Counted from the stretch's first letter, positions 14,938 through 22,970 are shown. The stretch is DNA of 36,463 bases from Bacillota bacterium (GCA_030691505.1 JAUYEG010000074.1:1-36463); one strand, 5' to 3'. The notes: generated by a model not told the origin, from the letters alone. A program made the numbers and translations.

Positions 14938-15737
14938 GGGCCTACGCTGCGCTTTTGCGCCTGCGGTGTCTGCTGCTGCTGCAATACCGGGTGGCGGCCT
15001 TCGCCGGGATCTGCACGCAGGTCTTCTTCGGGCTGGTGCGGGTGATGATCTTCGACGGCTTCTTCAGGTCGAGCAGCCTGGCGCAGCCCATGTCCTTCGC
15101 CCATACCGTCACCTACATCTGGCTTGGGCAGGCGCTGCTCGGTATGCTGCCCTGGAACGGCGATCGCGAGGTCCAGGACCTCATCCGCACCGGCAATGTC
15201 TCCTACGAGCTGTGCCGCCCGGTCAACCTGAACGGCCTGTGGCTGAGCCGCTGCGTCGCGCTGCGGTCCGCCCCCACGGCGTTGCGGGCGGTGCCGGTCA
15301 TACTGACTGCCTCGCTGCTCATGCCGCCCGAGTACCGGCTTGCCCCGCCGGCGTCGGCCGCCGCCGCCCTGGCCTGGGCCCTGACCACGGCCGGAGCGGT
15401 GCTGCTGGCGGCCGCCATCACCAACCTATACAGCATCGCGCTCCTGTGGACCATCTCCGGCGAGGGCATTGCCAGGCTGGTGCCGCCTTTCGTGGCGCTT
15501 CTGGGCGGCATGCTGATACCGCTTTCGTTCTTCCCCGACTGGATGCAGCCGCTGCTGCGCTGGCTTCCTTTCAGCGGGCTGATGGATGTCCCCTTCCGGC
15601 TTTACCTTGGGCAGCTGGGGCCGGGGGATCTTGCGGGCGCGCTGGCGCACCAGCTCGGGTGGGCCTTCGGGCTGGCGCTACTGGGGCAATGGCTCATCTC
15701 CCGCGGCCTTAAGCGGGTCGTGGTGCAGGGAGGGTGA
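14934..15737 (+). CDS. ABC-2-type permease, first subunit (COG4587-like)
   Basis: A 267-residue membrane protein with about six helices and no other domain. ATG 14934 overlaps the ATPase stop (ATGA), showing coupling; GTG 14925 is an alternative. The N-terminus (LQYRVAAFAGICTQVFFGLVRVMIFDGFF) and the YIWLGQALLGMLPW.GDREVQDLIRTGNVSYELCRP segment fit the small permease family that partners COG4586 ATPases. A late WTISGEGIARLVPPFVALLGG stretch and LPFSGLMDVPFRLYLG follow. It should form half of the exporter channel with the next gene product. Confidence 0.85.
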   Translation: MRAYAALLRLRCLLLLQYRVAAFAGICTQVFFGLVRVMIFDGFFRSSSLAQPMSFAHTVTYIWLGQALLGMLPWNGDREVQDLIRTGNVSYELCRPVNLNGLWLSRCVALRSAPTALRAVPVILTASLLMPPEYRLAPPASAAAALAWALTTAGAVLLAAAITNLYSIALLWTISGEGIARLVPPFVALLGGMLIPLSFFPDWMQPLLRWLPFSGLMDVPFRLYLGQLGPGDLAGALAHQLGWAFGLALLGQWLISRGLKRVVVQGG

Positions 15738-15741
15738 GGGT

Positions 15742-16542
15742 GTGAGCGGCATCAGGCTCTACGGGAGGTACGTCAGCCTCAGCCTGCAGTCGCAGATGCA
15801 GTACCGGGCCTCTTTTGTCATGTTCGCCCTGGCCAACGGCCTCAGCGCCCTGCTGGAGTTCTTTGCGACGGCCGCGTTGTTCGCCCGCTTCGGGAGTCTC
15901 CGGGGGTGGGCCCTGCCCGAGGTCGCCCTGTTCTATGGGATGGTCCACACCGCGTTCGCGCTGGCGGAGGCCGCGGGGCGGGGCTTCGACGTCTTCCACC
16001 TGCACGTCAGGAACGGGACCTTCGACCGGATGATGCTGCGGCCGAGGAGCACGGTGCTGCAGGTATTGGGGCAGGACTTTCAGCTGTTGCGGGTTGGTCG
16101 CTTTGCGCAGGGACTGTTCGTCCTGCTCTGGGGTGCGGCGTCGCTGGGCATGAGGTGGACGGCGGAGTCGGTGTTCCTCGCGGTGCTGTCGGTCGTCGGA
16201 GGCGCTCTGCTCTTTTCGGGGCTTTTCGTCCTGCAGGCGACCCTGTCGTTCTGGTCGGTCGAGGGCCTGGAGATCGCCAACACCCTCACCTACGGCGGCG
16301 TGGAGGCCGCCCAATTCCCGCTCTCGATCTACCGCAAGTGGCTGCGCGAGTTCTTCGTCTTCGTGGTCCCCATCGGGTGCATCAACTACTTTCCGCTGAT
16401 CCGGATCCTGGGGCGGGGTGATCCGCTGGGGTACCCGGGATGGGCGGCGTGGGTTTCGCCGGCCGTGGGGCTGGGGTTCTTTCTGGTGAGCCTGAGGGTC
16501 TGGGGGGTGGGGGTGAGGCACTACAGGTCGACGGGGAGCTAG
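15742..16542 (+). CDS. ABC-2-type permease, second subunit (COG3694-like)
   Basis: A 266-residue membrane protein with about six helices. GTG 15742 lies just after a G-rich AGGGAGGGTGAGGG site and four bases after the previous stop. Family features are YVSLSLQSQMQYRASFVMF at the start, then GFDVFHLHVRNGTFDRMMLRP, and late ANTLTYGGVEAAQFPLSIYRKW. The IGCINYFPL segment and the final LRVWGVGVRHYRSTGS tail are also typical. It completes the ABC-2 exporter with the two preceding genes. No sign of damage. Confidence 0.85.
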   Translation: MSGIRLYGRYVSLSLQSQMQYRASFVMFALANGLSALLEFFATAALFARFGSLRGWALPEVALFYGMVHTAFALAEAAGRGFDVFHLHVRNGTFDRMMLRPRSTVLQVLGQDFQLLRVGRFAQGLFVLLWGAASLGMRWTAESVFLAVLSVVGGALLFSGLFVLQATLSFWSVEGLEIANTLTYGGVEAAQFPLSIYRKWLREFFVFVVPIGCINYFPLIRILGRGDPLGYPGWAAWVSPAVGLGFFLVSLRVWGVGVRHYRSTGS

Positions 16543-16557
16543 GAACGCCGGCATCTA

Positions 16558-16583
16558 GGACTCTTGGGCGGAGTCAAGAATCC
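16558..16583 (+). terminator. Hairpin after the ABC-2 operon
   Basis: GGACTCTTG (16558-16566) pairs with CAAGAATCC (16575-16583) at eight of nine positions around an 8-nt loop. There is no T-run. It may end or stabilise the ABC-2 message before the next gene at 16633. Confidence 0.4.
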
Positions 16584-16632
16584 ACCCACCAGAGGGAGTA
16601 TCTAGGCAGAGCGCCTTTCTAGGGGGCCAGCC

Positions 16633-17667
16633 ATGAAGCTACAACCATCCATCGCGAGCTACTCCGGTGAAACCGCGGCCGCAATCCGAGCCTATCTCAG
16701 CGGGGCCGTGCTCGATGTGGTCGCGTCAGTCGCGGCTGGCCCCAGGCCGTCGGCGGACATTGACGCTGTTGTTATTGCCGAGCTTGAGGAGATGCACGTG
16801 CTGCGGCATGAGGCCGGCACCGTCCGCCTCCAAACCGCGGCCTTCCTGGAGCCCGACATCGAGCGGATAATCCCTGCTGTAAGCGACTTCGCAGCGGAGG
16901 TTGCCCAGGGGGCCATGGACCACGGCGCGGACTTCAGGGGGGCTCGTCCGGAGGCCGCCTGCTTCCTCGGCGGCGTCATCGGGCTGCAGCAGGGAGTCGG
17001 CAACGCCTTCCAAGCGCAGAAGCTCGCCGGGGAGTGGAAGGAATACCAGGGGAAGTACGCCCGGAGCAAGGTCGATTTCGATGAGGTTTGCGCGGCACGC
17101 GAGGCTCTGGGTCCGGACCTTCAGAACAAGAGCGTCCTGCGGGGCGGCCGATTCACCGCGGTCTTCATCGGTCCGGGCGGCACGAGCTTCCGCTCGCTGG
17201 CTTTCTACGGCGATCCGCCCGACGAGAGCAGGCGGTACCTCGCAAGCGTCAACCGACACCTCGTCGATGCGTATGCCCTGCTGCTTCAGGGCGATGCCGG
17301 CAACGAAAACCTGCTGGCAGCGGCCCAGATCGCCGGCCTCTACAGCTGCGACGGGGCTCCGCGGACCTCGGTCATCACCTGGGAGACGATGGAGAAGTAC
17401 CGACCTGCTATCGAGCGGCTGACCGCCTTCGCCTCGTCGTACTATGCTGCCAAGCTCCCGGTTCTCTGCGAACTGCTGTCGACCACGGCGTCAGGCCGCC
17501 AGGGGGTTTCGGCCGCCAACCAGATGATGCACCTCTTCCGGTACGTCCGCCGGGCCACGGCCAGGGAGCTCTATGCTGCCGGGTTCCTCACCGACACGGT
17601 TCCGGAGGACGGGTCGCTCACCGTTTTCTATGAGAACGATATCCCGTACCTGAACGAACTGATCTAG
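16633..17667 (+). CDS. Protein of unknown function, 344 residues
   Basis: ATG 16633 has AGGGGG seven bases upstream, and codon use matches neighbours, so this is a real gene. I do not recognise the family. The protein is soluble, with no signal peptide or membrane helix. Residues 1-80 look like a small winged-helix-type domain (YLSGAVLDVVASVAAGP...DAVVIAELEEMHVLRHEAGTVRLQTAAFL), meaning a helical start followed by a short hairpin. Residues about 85-160 are helical (AMDHGADFRG, GLQQGVGNAF). GGRFTAVFIGPGGTSFRSL, near residue 178, is a likely beta-rich core. The C-terminal third is helical and ends ENDIPYLNELI. A helix-turn-helix regulator with a sensor domain is one guess; nothing fixes it. Convergent with the DUF1572 gene. 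Confidence 0.75.
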   Translation: MKLQPSIASYSGETAAAIRAYLSGAVLDVVASVAAGPRPSADIDAVVIAELEEMHVLRHEAGTVRLQTAAFLEPDIERIIPAVSDFAAEVAQGAMDHGADFRGARPEAACFLGGVIGLQQGVGNAFQAQKLAGEWKEYQGKYARSKVDFDEVCAAREALGPDLQNKSVLRGGRFTAVFIGPGGTSFRSLAFYGDPPDESRRYLASVNRHLVDAYALLLQGDAGNENLLAAAQIAGLYSCDGAPRTSVITWETMEKYRPAIERLTAFASSYYAAKLPVLCELLSTTASGRQGVSAANQMMHLFRYVRRATARELYAAGFLTDTVPEDGSLTVFYENDIPYLNELI

Positions 17668-17695
17668 CTGGGCGCGGCCAGCTCACTGCCCGCCG

Positions 17696-18193
17696 TTACA
17701 CCTTCCTGTGCGGGATGGACACAACCCGGTACGCCGGCCCGAGCCGGAGCTTGGCGATGTAGAGCATCTGGCCTATGTGTTCGGCGACGTGGTGTGTCAC
17801 GGTAAGCAGGACTTCGAGCACCGTGGTCTCCCGGTTGCGGATCCGCTGAACCGCATCCAGACCGCCCGGTCCAAGCTCCTGGAGCACGCGGTCGGTCATG
17901 GCCAGCGAACCGTCCAGGATGGCCAGCACTTCATCGCGCGCGTGCCATTTTCGCTCGTTAAACTCGGCGTCACGGTCTCGCCGGTCGGCCCCGCCCGCGA
18001 TCCCCGCCTCCATCCGCTGTTGCAGGTTGCCGGCCAGATGGACGGCCAGGTTGACTATGCTGTTACTCTCCTCGTTGGGTCTCCAGTTGACGTCCTCGTC
18101 ACCGAGCTGCTGCAGTGCCGCGACCGTGCGGCTATGGAGTTCCTGAAGTTTCCCCCTGAACAGGGCCACGAGTTGCTCATCACGGCTAGACAT
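17696..18193 (-). CDS. DUF1572/DinB-like four-helix-bundle protein
   Basis: A 165-residue protein. ATG 18193 is preceded by AAGGAGG; the longer frame upstream lacks a site. The sequence follows DUF1572: WRPNEESNSIVNLAVHLAGNL, then RDRDAEFNER, and later TVTHHVAEHIGQMLYIAKLRLG. His residues in AVHLAGN and in THHVAEH match the three-His metal site of the DinB superfamily, whose members include bacillithiol- and mycothiol-dependent transferases. Function of DUF1572 itself is unknown. It is convergent with the unknown gene at 16633 and separated by only 28 bases. Confidence 0.85.
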   Translation of the reverse strand: MSSRDEQLVALFRGKLQELHSRTVAALQQLGDEDVNWRPNEESNSIVNLAVHLAGNLQQRMEAGIAGGADRRDRDAEFNERKWHARDEVLAILDGSLAMTDRVLQELGPGGLDAVQRIRNRETTVLEVLLTVTHHVAEHIGQMLYIAKLRLGPAYRVVSIPHRKV

Positions 18194-18296
18194 GGGTGGC
18201 CTCCTTTTGGTGCGAATGTGTGACCAACCTAGACACAAGTGCCCTACGAATTCCTTCCCAGGTCATGGTCCCTGTCCTGCCTCCCCGAACCAGTCG

Positions 18297-19502
18297 CTAG
18301 GTCGGCGGCTCGCGCGCCCCAAGGGGGGCCTCAGAAGCCATGTCGGCGGAGTCGAGGCTGAAATCACCACTGCTCAGCTGATCCAGGAGTTGGTCATTGG
18401 CCCTCAGCTTTCCATCACTGATGTGTACTAGCTGTAGAGACTGCAGAGTCTTGAGGTCGCGCAAGAGCGTTCTATCGCTCTTCCCCTCATATAAGCCAGC
18501 GGATATGGGATGGGAACGGTTCTTGTATTGCTCAACAGGGATGCCTTGACCGCTGGGCAGCAATAGTGCAAGTACCTCCAGCACAGCGGCCATCCGCCTG
18601 TTGATCGTGTCCTCGGTCAAGAACTCCAGATAAAGGTCTCGGAAAAGAACCTTCTTGACGTATTTCAGTATCTCTTCCTGAATGGCCTCAAGTTCGCTCA
18701 CAAAGCCGGCTAGGGCGAACCTAACGAACTGATTGAGATCCCCGCTAGACTCGAAGCGAGCGTTCTGGAGTGCGTCCATATACTCCCGCCGGTGTCGGTA
18801 GTAGTGATTCGCCAGTGAGTAGAACCCTCTAACATTGTACTTCCCCTGGTATAGAAGGTAGGCCTCCAGTGCTCTTGCCGTACGACCGTTGCCGTCACCG
18901 AAAGGATGGATGCTTACCAGGTAGAAGTGGGCAAGAACGGCACGGATGGGAGTCTGGTAGCCCTCAACAACCTCGCGTGAATTGATGAACGCCTCGAAAC
19001 GTTCCATTAATCCAGGGACTGCCCTGTGATCCGGGGTCGCGTATTCACCCACCACGCTGTCGTGATGTCTGTACTCCCCAGGGATGTTATCAGGGTAATC
19101 ACATTGCTCCGTGTTTATCTCATGTAATCTGCGGATCAGCGGCTGGGAGACCAGGCTCCCAGGGTTATCCCGCACATGCCTGGAGATGAAGCTGAGCGCC
19201 CTCTGGACGTTGACAACTTCCCGCTCTTCAGGCGATAGGACTCTCCCCTCCGCCCCGTACTTGTTTGGGCCTTCCATCATGAGCTTATCGATCCGTTCCT
19301 CAGAGATGGGGTTTCCCTCAAGCCCCGTTGTTCCCTTGATCTGCCGGACTATGTTCATTCGATCAAGCTCCCGGCGCAGGGCTGGCTGGACTGGAATCTT
19401 GAGAACCGAGCGCCGAAAGGCCTCTATCTCAACACTTAGCTTGACGGTATCAGGGTGCCGGGTGTCAATCTTCGGATCAAAGACGATGTCCCACCGTGGC
19501 AT
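18297..19502 (-). CDS. Fic-domain protein with N-terminal inhibitory motif (AMP-transferase type)
   Basis: A 401-residue protein. ATG 19502 follows AGGAAGGAGG; a longer upstream frame is not needed. The Fic active loop HPFGDGNGRT is complete at residues 199-208, with the catalytic His199. An N-terminal helix carries T58-T-G-L-E62-G-N, matching the inhibitory [ST]xxxE[GN] motif of class II Fic proteins, whose Glu blocks ATP binding. The C-terminal third (about 290-401) looks like a winged-helix domain (LLRDLKTLQSLQLVHISDGKL), as in many stand-alone bacterial Fic proteins. Fic enzymes transfer AMP to target hydroxyls. Base composition is visibly more AT-rich than neighbouring genes, which suggests transfer. 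No antitoxin gene is adjacent. Confidence 0.92.
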   Translation of the reverse strand: MPRWDIVFDPKIDTRHPDTVKLSVEIEAFRRSVLKIPVQPALRRELDRMNIVRQIKGTTGLEGNPISEERIDKLMMEGPNKYGAEGRVLSPEEREVVNVQRALSFISRHVRDNPGSLVSQPLIRRLHEINTEQCDYPDNIPGEYRHHDSVVGEYATPDHRAVPGLMERFEAFINSREVVEGYQTPIRAVLAHFYLVSIHPFGDGNGRTARALEAYLLYQGKYNVRGFYSLANHYYRHRREYMDALQNARFESSGDLNQFVRFALAGFVSELEAIQEEILKYVKKVLFRDLYLEFLTEDTINRRMAAVLEVLALLLPSGQGIPVEQYKNRSHPISAGLYEGKSDRTLLRDLKTLQSLQLVHISDGKLRANDQLLDQLSSGDFSLDSADMASEAPLGAREPPT

Positions 19503-19683
19503 CGCTTGTGTCCTCCTTCCTGTCGCATTCATTTGCTGCATCGTACCATATAAAATACAGCATTGCATTCGTTCGGTCGCACTGATGCAACTCCGAAGTG
19601 TCCATGCATCTGTCCACATTCCTGGCTGCAGCAGCTTTGGCTCTCAAGCCCGTTGCTCTGCTCTTCCAGACAACCACCGCGCA
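19503..19683. other. AT-rich spacer between the Fic gene and the metal-export genes
   Basis: This stretch carries the Fic ribosome-binding site and an AT-rich segment around 19545-19560 (TATAAAATAC on the plus strand) that probably contains the Fic promoter. I cannot fix its -35 and -10 with confidence. No gene is seen in it. Confidence 0.35.
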
Positions 19684-19726
19684 CTTGACACACATCAAGG
19701 CTTCGAACTTCGCCACCTGCCATCAT
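19684..19726 (+). promoter_or_regulatory. FNR/DNR-type operator and -10 element of the HMA/P-type ATPase genes
   Basis: CTTGACACACATCAAG (19684-19699) contains TTGAC-ACAC-ATCAA. After exactly 21 bases comes CATCAT (19721-19726), a 4/6 match to TATAAT. The box centre is 41.5 bases from the expected start near 19733, the class II activator position. Box type and 21-base spacing are the same as at the hemerythrin gene (9961-10003), so the Crp/Fnr protein at 10085 is the obvious candidate activator. Confidence 0.72.
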
Positions 19727-19759
19727 GAGGTTGAAACCGAACCCAAAGGAGTGCTGACA

Positions 19760-20005
19760 ATGGCAGCCCAGACAAAAGCCCAGATGATCATGCTCCGCAA
19801 CCTCAACTGCCCGGTATGCGCGGCCAAGCTTGAGACAGCCGCCCGCCAACTGCCGGGCATGAAGTCGGCCCGCGTGGCCTTCGGCAGCGGCGCGCTGCAC
19901 GTGGAGTACGACCCCGACCAGCTCACCGAGGAGCGCATTCGCGAACTTGTGAGGCGCACCGGTCTTGAGGTCGCCGCCGTCATGCCCGGCGCCCGCGCGC
20001 GTTAG
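19760..20005 (+). CDS. Heavy-metal-associated (HMA) domain protein, 81 residues
   Basis: ATG 19760 has AAAGGAG eight bases upstream. The protein is a single ferredoxin-like HMA fold with the metal motif N-C17-P-V-C20 in MLRNLNCPVCAAKLETAARQLPG; canonical family members have GMxCxxC. The end is VRRTGLEVAAVMPGARAR. It should bind a soft or transition metal in the cytoplasm and pass it to the P-type ATPase encoded 48 bases downstream. That ATPase has no HMA domain of its own, so the two look like a split transporter. Choice of metal (Cu, Zn, Cd, Co) cannot be made from CPVC alone. Confidence 0.88.
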   Translation: MAAQTKAQMIMLRNLNCPVCAAKLETAARQLPGMKSARVAFGSGALHVEYDPDQLTEERIRELVRRTGLEVAAVMPGARAR

Positions 20006-20053
20006 ACCGTCACGCACATAGGCCGGGGGGCCCAAAGAAAGGGGACACCGACG

Positions 20054-22021
20054 ATGACACACACACCTCCGGCGGTACAGCGCGTACGCGCGTGGCTCGT
20101 AAGCCGCCGCGAGCTGGCCACTGTCACGGCCGCCGGCCTGCTCATCGCGGGCGCATGGGGCTTCCGCCTCGTGGCCGGTGCTGCCGGCAGCGGCGGCGCC
20201 CATGCCGGCCTCGCCGCCCGGCAGCCATACACCATCCTGATGACCGCCGCCGCCGTCATCGCTGGCATTCCCGTTGCCCACGAAGCCTTCACGCGCCTGC
20301 GGGCCCGCCAGTTTAGCATTGCACTGCTGGTCACCATCGCCGCCGCCGGCGCCCTCTGGATCGGCGAGCCCTGGGAGGCCGGCGCCGTGACGTTCCTGTT
20401 CGTTTTCGGCGGGTACCTGGAGAGCATGACGCTCGCCCGGACCCGCGCCGCCCTGCGCGGCCTCATCGACCTGGCGCCCCGCACGGCCCGCGTTCTCCGC
20501 GACGGCGAGCTGATGGTCATTCCGGCCGAGGAAGTCCTGCCCGGCGAGACCGTCGTCGTGCTGCCCGGCGACCGCGTGCCGGTTGACGGGCGGGTTAAGT
20601 CCGGCCGGGCGGCCCTGGACACGGCGGCCCTCACCGGCGAGCCCCTCCCTGTCGAAACCGGCCCCGGCGACACCGTCCTCGGCGGCAGCATCAGCTGCGG
20701 CGGGCACCTGGAGATCGAGGCGGTACGCGTCGGGCCGGACACGACTTTCAGCCGCCTGATCTATCTCGTCGCCGAGGCCCAGGAGCAGAAGCCAAAGGTC
20801 CAGCGGCTGCTCGATACGTTCGCGCGCTGGTACACGCCCCTGGTCATTGCGTCTTCGGGCGTGCTCCTGGCGGTCACACGCGACATCCACCTCGGCCTGA
20901 CCTTTCTGGTCATCGCCTGCCCCGGCGCGCTCGTCGTGGCCTCACCGGTGGCCGTCGTCGCCGGCCTCGGTCACGCCGCCCGGCGCGGCATCCTCATCAA
21001 GGGCGGCGAGCGGCTCGAGCGCATCGCCCGTGTGGATACCGTCACGTTTGACAAGACCGGCACGCTTACCCGGGGCCGCCCCGTGGTGGAGACAGTCATC
21101 GCCTTCGGGGGCGCGGAAGACGAGCACCGCGTGTGCGTGCTGGCCCTGGCCGCCGCCGCCGAACAGCGCTCCGAACACCACCTCGCCACCGCCATCCTCG
21201 CGCATGCACGGGAGCATGGCATTGAGCCGGTACCGGCAGCCGAGTGGCGCCTGGAGCCCGGGCTCGGCGCTGTCGCGCGGGGCGGGGACGGGGGCGCGGC
21301 GGGGGAGGAAATGGGGGAGATCCTGGTGGGCAACCGCAGGCTGCTGGCGGCGTACGGGATAGCCCTTTCGGCAGAGCAGGAAGCCGCAATCGCCGCCCGC
21401 GAGGCTATGGGCGAGACCGTCGCTGTCGTCGCCGCGGGCGGGCAGGCCGCAGGGCTGATCGGCATTACCGACCCGGTGCGGCCCGGGGCGGATCGGCTCG
21501 TCGCCGCGCTGCGCAAGGCCGGCGTGCGGCACACCGTGATGCTCACGGGTGACAACCAGGCCGCCTCGGCGCGGGTGGCCGGCCTGATGGGGATCAACGA
21601 GGTGCGGGCGGGGCTTCTCCCGGCCGAAAAGGTCGCCGCAATCCGCGAGCTCCAAGCGCAGGGCCACGTGGTCGCCATGGTCGGCGATGGCATCAATGAC
21701 GCGCCGGCCTTGGCGACGGCGGACGTCAGCGTGGCCATGGGCGCCTCGGGCACCCAGGCGGCCATCGAGGCCGCGGATGTCGCCCTGATGACCGACCGCC
21801 TGGAGCAGGTCCCTTACGCCATAGGGCTCAGCCGACGGATTCTCGGCGTGGTCCGGCAGAATGTGGCCTTCGCGGTCGGCGTGGTCGTGCTGCTGATGGC
21901 CGGCGTGGTGGGGCGGCAGGTGCATCTGGCGGGAGGCATGCTGGTGCACGAGGCAAGCGTGCTGCTGGTGATAGCAAACGGGATGAGGCTGCTGGGCGAC
22001 AAGCCAGGGAAGGGCACGTAG
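20054..22021 (+). CDS. P1B-type heavy-metal-translocating ATPase with CPG motif
   Basis: A 655-residue membrane ATPase. ATG 20054 follows AAAGAAAGGGG. The actuator domain has TGEPLPVE, the phosphorylation site is DKTGT (Asp333), and the hinge is GDGINDAPALATADVSVAMG (Asp545). Two transport-relevant motifs are unusual. The membrane metal site reads ACPGALVVASPVAVV (Cys289-Pro-Gly), not CPC, CPH or SPC. The P1B HP dipeptide is His375-His376 (SEHHLA). The N-terminus starts directly with membrane helices after about 20 basic residues, so there is no built-in HMA domain; the preceding gene supplies one. It should export a metal ion. The metal is uncertain because of the altered CPx motif. Confidence 0.92.
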   Translation: MTHTPPAVQRVRAWLVSRRELATVTAAGLLIAGAWGFRLVAGAAGSGGAHAGLAARQPYTILMTAAAVIAGIPVAHEAFTRLRARQFSIALLVTIAAAGALWIGEPWEAGAVTFLFVFGGYLESMTLARTRAALRGLIDLAPRTARVLRDGELMVIPAEEVLPGETVVVLPGDRVPVDGRVKSGRAALDTAALTGEPLPVETGPGDTVLGGSISCGGHLEIEAVRVGPDTTFSRLIYLVAEAQEQKPKVQRLLDTFARWYTPLVIASSGVLLAVTRDIHLGLTFLVIACPGALVVASPVAVVAGLGHAARRGILIKGGERLERIARVDTVTFDKTGTLTRGRPVVETVIAFGGAEDEHRVCVLALAAAAEQRSEHHLATAILAHAREHGIEPVPAAEWRLEPGLGAVARGGDGGAAGEEMGEILVGNRRLLAAYGIALSAEQEAAIAAREAMGETVAVVAAGGQAAGLIGITDPVRPGADRLVAALRKAGVRHTVMLTGDNQAASARVAGLMGINEVRAGLLPAEKVAAIRELQAQGHVVAMVGDGINDAPALATADVSVAMGASGTQAAIEAADVALMTDRLEQVPYAIGLSRRILGVVRQNVAFAVGVVVLLMAGVVGRQVHLAGGMLVHEASVLLVIANGMRLLGDKPGKGT

Positions 22022-22126
22022 TCCGGCACCCAGTCTGCAGCGGGAAACACCTCCCCGCACGGCGAACCCTGCCGCGAAGCGTCAACTCGGGGTGTTCACG
22101 GCTCACCTGGGGAGGCTGGACAGTCG

Positions 22127-22828
22127 ATGCGGGTTCTTGTTCTCAACGGCAGCCCGCACCGGATGAAGGGAAGCACGGGGCAGCTGACGGGGGCTCTGGT
22201 TTCCGGGATCGTCGAGGCCGGGGGCGACGTTGACATCATGTGCGCCTATGACCTCGAAGCCTCAGCCTGTCTGGGCTGCTTTACCTGCTGGACGCGGACG
22301 CCCGGCAGGTGCACGCAGCGGGATGACATGGACGATGTCGTGGCCGCCGTGCGGCGGTCCGACATCCTCGTGCTGGCCACGCCGGTGTACTGCGACGGCA
22401 TGACCGGGCGGCTCAAGACCCTGATGGACCGGATGCTGCCGCTCATGCACGGGGCGGCCGAAATCCGCGACGGTCACATGCGCCACCACCCCCGCGACGA
22501 CACGAAGGTTCGCACAATGGTCCTAGTTTCGACGTGTGGCTTCGTGGAGCAGGACAACTTTGACCCCCTGATCCACCACGCCAAGGCACTGGCCAAGAAC
22601 CTTGCCTGTGATTTCGGCGGTGCCCTGACGGTCCCCGGTGGCCTAAAGACGGACCGTGTAGAGCAGATCGGCAAGGCAGCCCGCGAGGCAGGAATTGAGC
22701 TGGCGCGCACGCGGGCAATACCCGACCACCTGCAAGAGGCGATGCACGGGCACTCGGTCTCCCGGAGTGAGGCTGTCGAGGGCCTTAACCGGCACTTTGG
22801 GGCGGACCGCCCGGAGACGGCGACTTAG
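22127..22828 (+). CDS. Flavodoxin-fold NADPH-dependent FMN reductase / iron-sulfur flavoprotein
   Basis: A 233-residue protein. ATG 22127 follows GGGGAGG. The N-terminus is the FMN-phosphate loop, MRVLVLNGSPHRMKGSTGQL. A cysteine group follows (Cys48, Cys51, Cys54, Cys62 in ACLGCFTCW...GRC), as in the iron-sulfur flavoprotein subgroup, where similar cysteines hold a [4Fe-4S] cluster. ILVLATPVYCDGMTGRLKTLMDR is the classic flavin and substrate region. It likely moves electrons to a quinone, disulfide or metal acceptor in an anaerobic setting. It is 105 bases after the P-type ATPase on the same strand and could be co-transcribed or independent. Confidence 0.88.
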   Translation: MRVLVLNGSPHRMKGSTGQLTGALVSGIVEAGGDVDIMCAYDLEASACLGCFTCWTRTPGRCTQRDDMDDVVAAVRRSDILVLATPVYCDGMTGRLKTLMDRMLPLMHGAAEIRDGHMRHHPRDDTKVRTMVLVSTCGFVEQDNFDPLIHHAKALAKNLACDFGGALTVPGGLKTDRVEQIGKAAREAGIELARTRAIPDHLQEAMHGHSVSRSEAVEGLNRHFGADRPETAT

Positions 22829-22846
22829 CACGGCCCGGCGCAACGC

Positions 22847-22877
22847 GAGGGGCGGTTGGACACCTCTCCCGCCCCTC
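22847..22877 (+). terminator. Hairpin after the flavoprotein gene
   Basis: GAGGGGCGG (22847-22855) and CCGCCCCTC (22869-22877) form a perfect 9-bp stem with a 13-nt loop, 19 bases after the stop codon. No T-run follows, so it is a likely but not classical terminator. Confidence 0.5.
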
Positions 22878-22900
22878 ATATGCTCAGCGCGGCGCCCTGC

Positions 22901-22928
22901 TCATCACTCATCCCTCATCACTCATCCC
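22901..22928. repeat. Two-copy 14-bp tandem repeat
   Basis: TCATCACTCATCCC occurs twice head to tail (22901-22914 and 22915-22928), with a partial third copy, TCACTCC. It lies in the gap between convergent genes. No function is evident. Confidence 0.75.
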
Positions 22929-22970
22929 TCACTCCGCAGCCGGGCACCGCGAACGCAGTCAGCTAGCCCG

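Noticed and set aside
19529-20890. A 453-codon minus-strand frame opposite the metal-export genes
   Set aside because: Shadow of the HMA and P-type ATPase genes; no known domain and no start site.
22901-22934. CATCACTCATCCC repeat as a regulatory or phase-variation repeat
   Set aside because: Only two full copies, between convergent genes, not linked to any promoter or coding frame.
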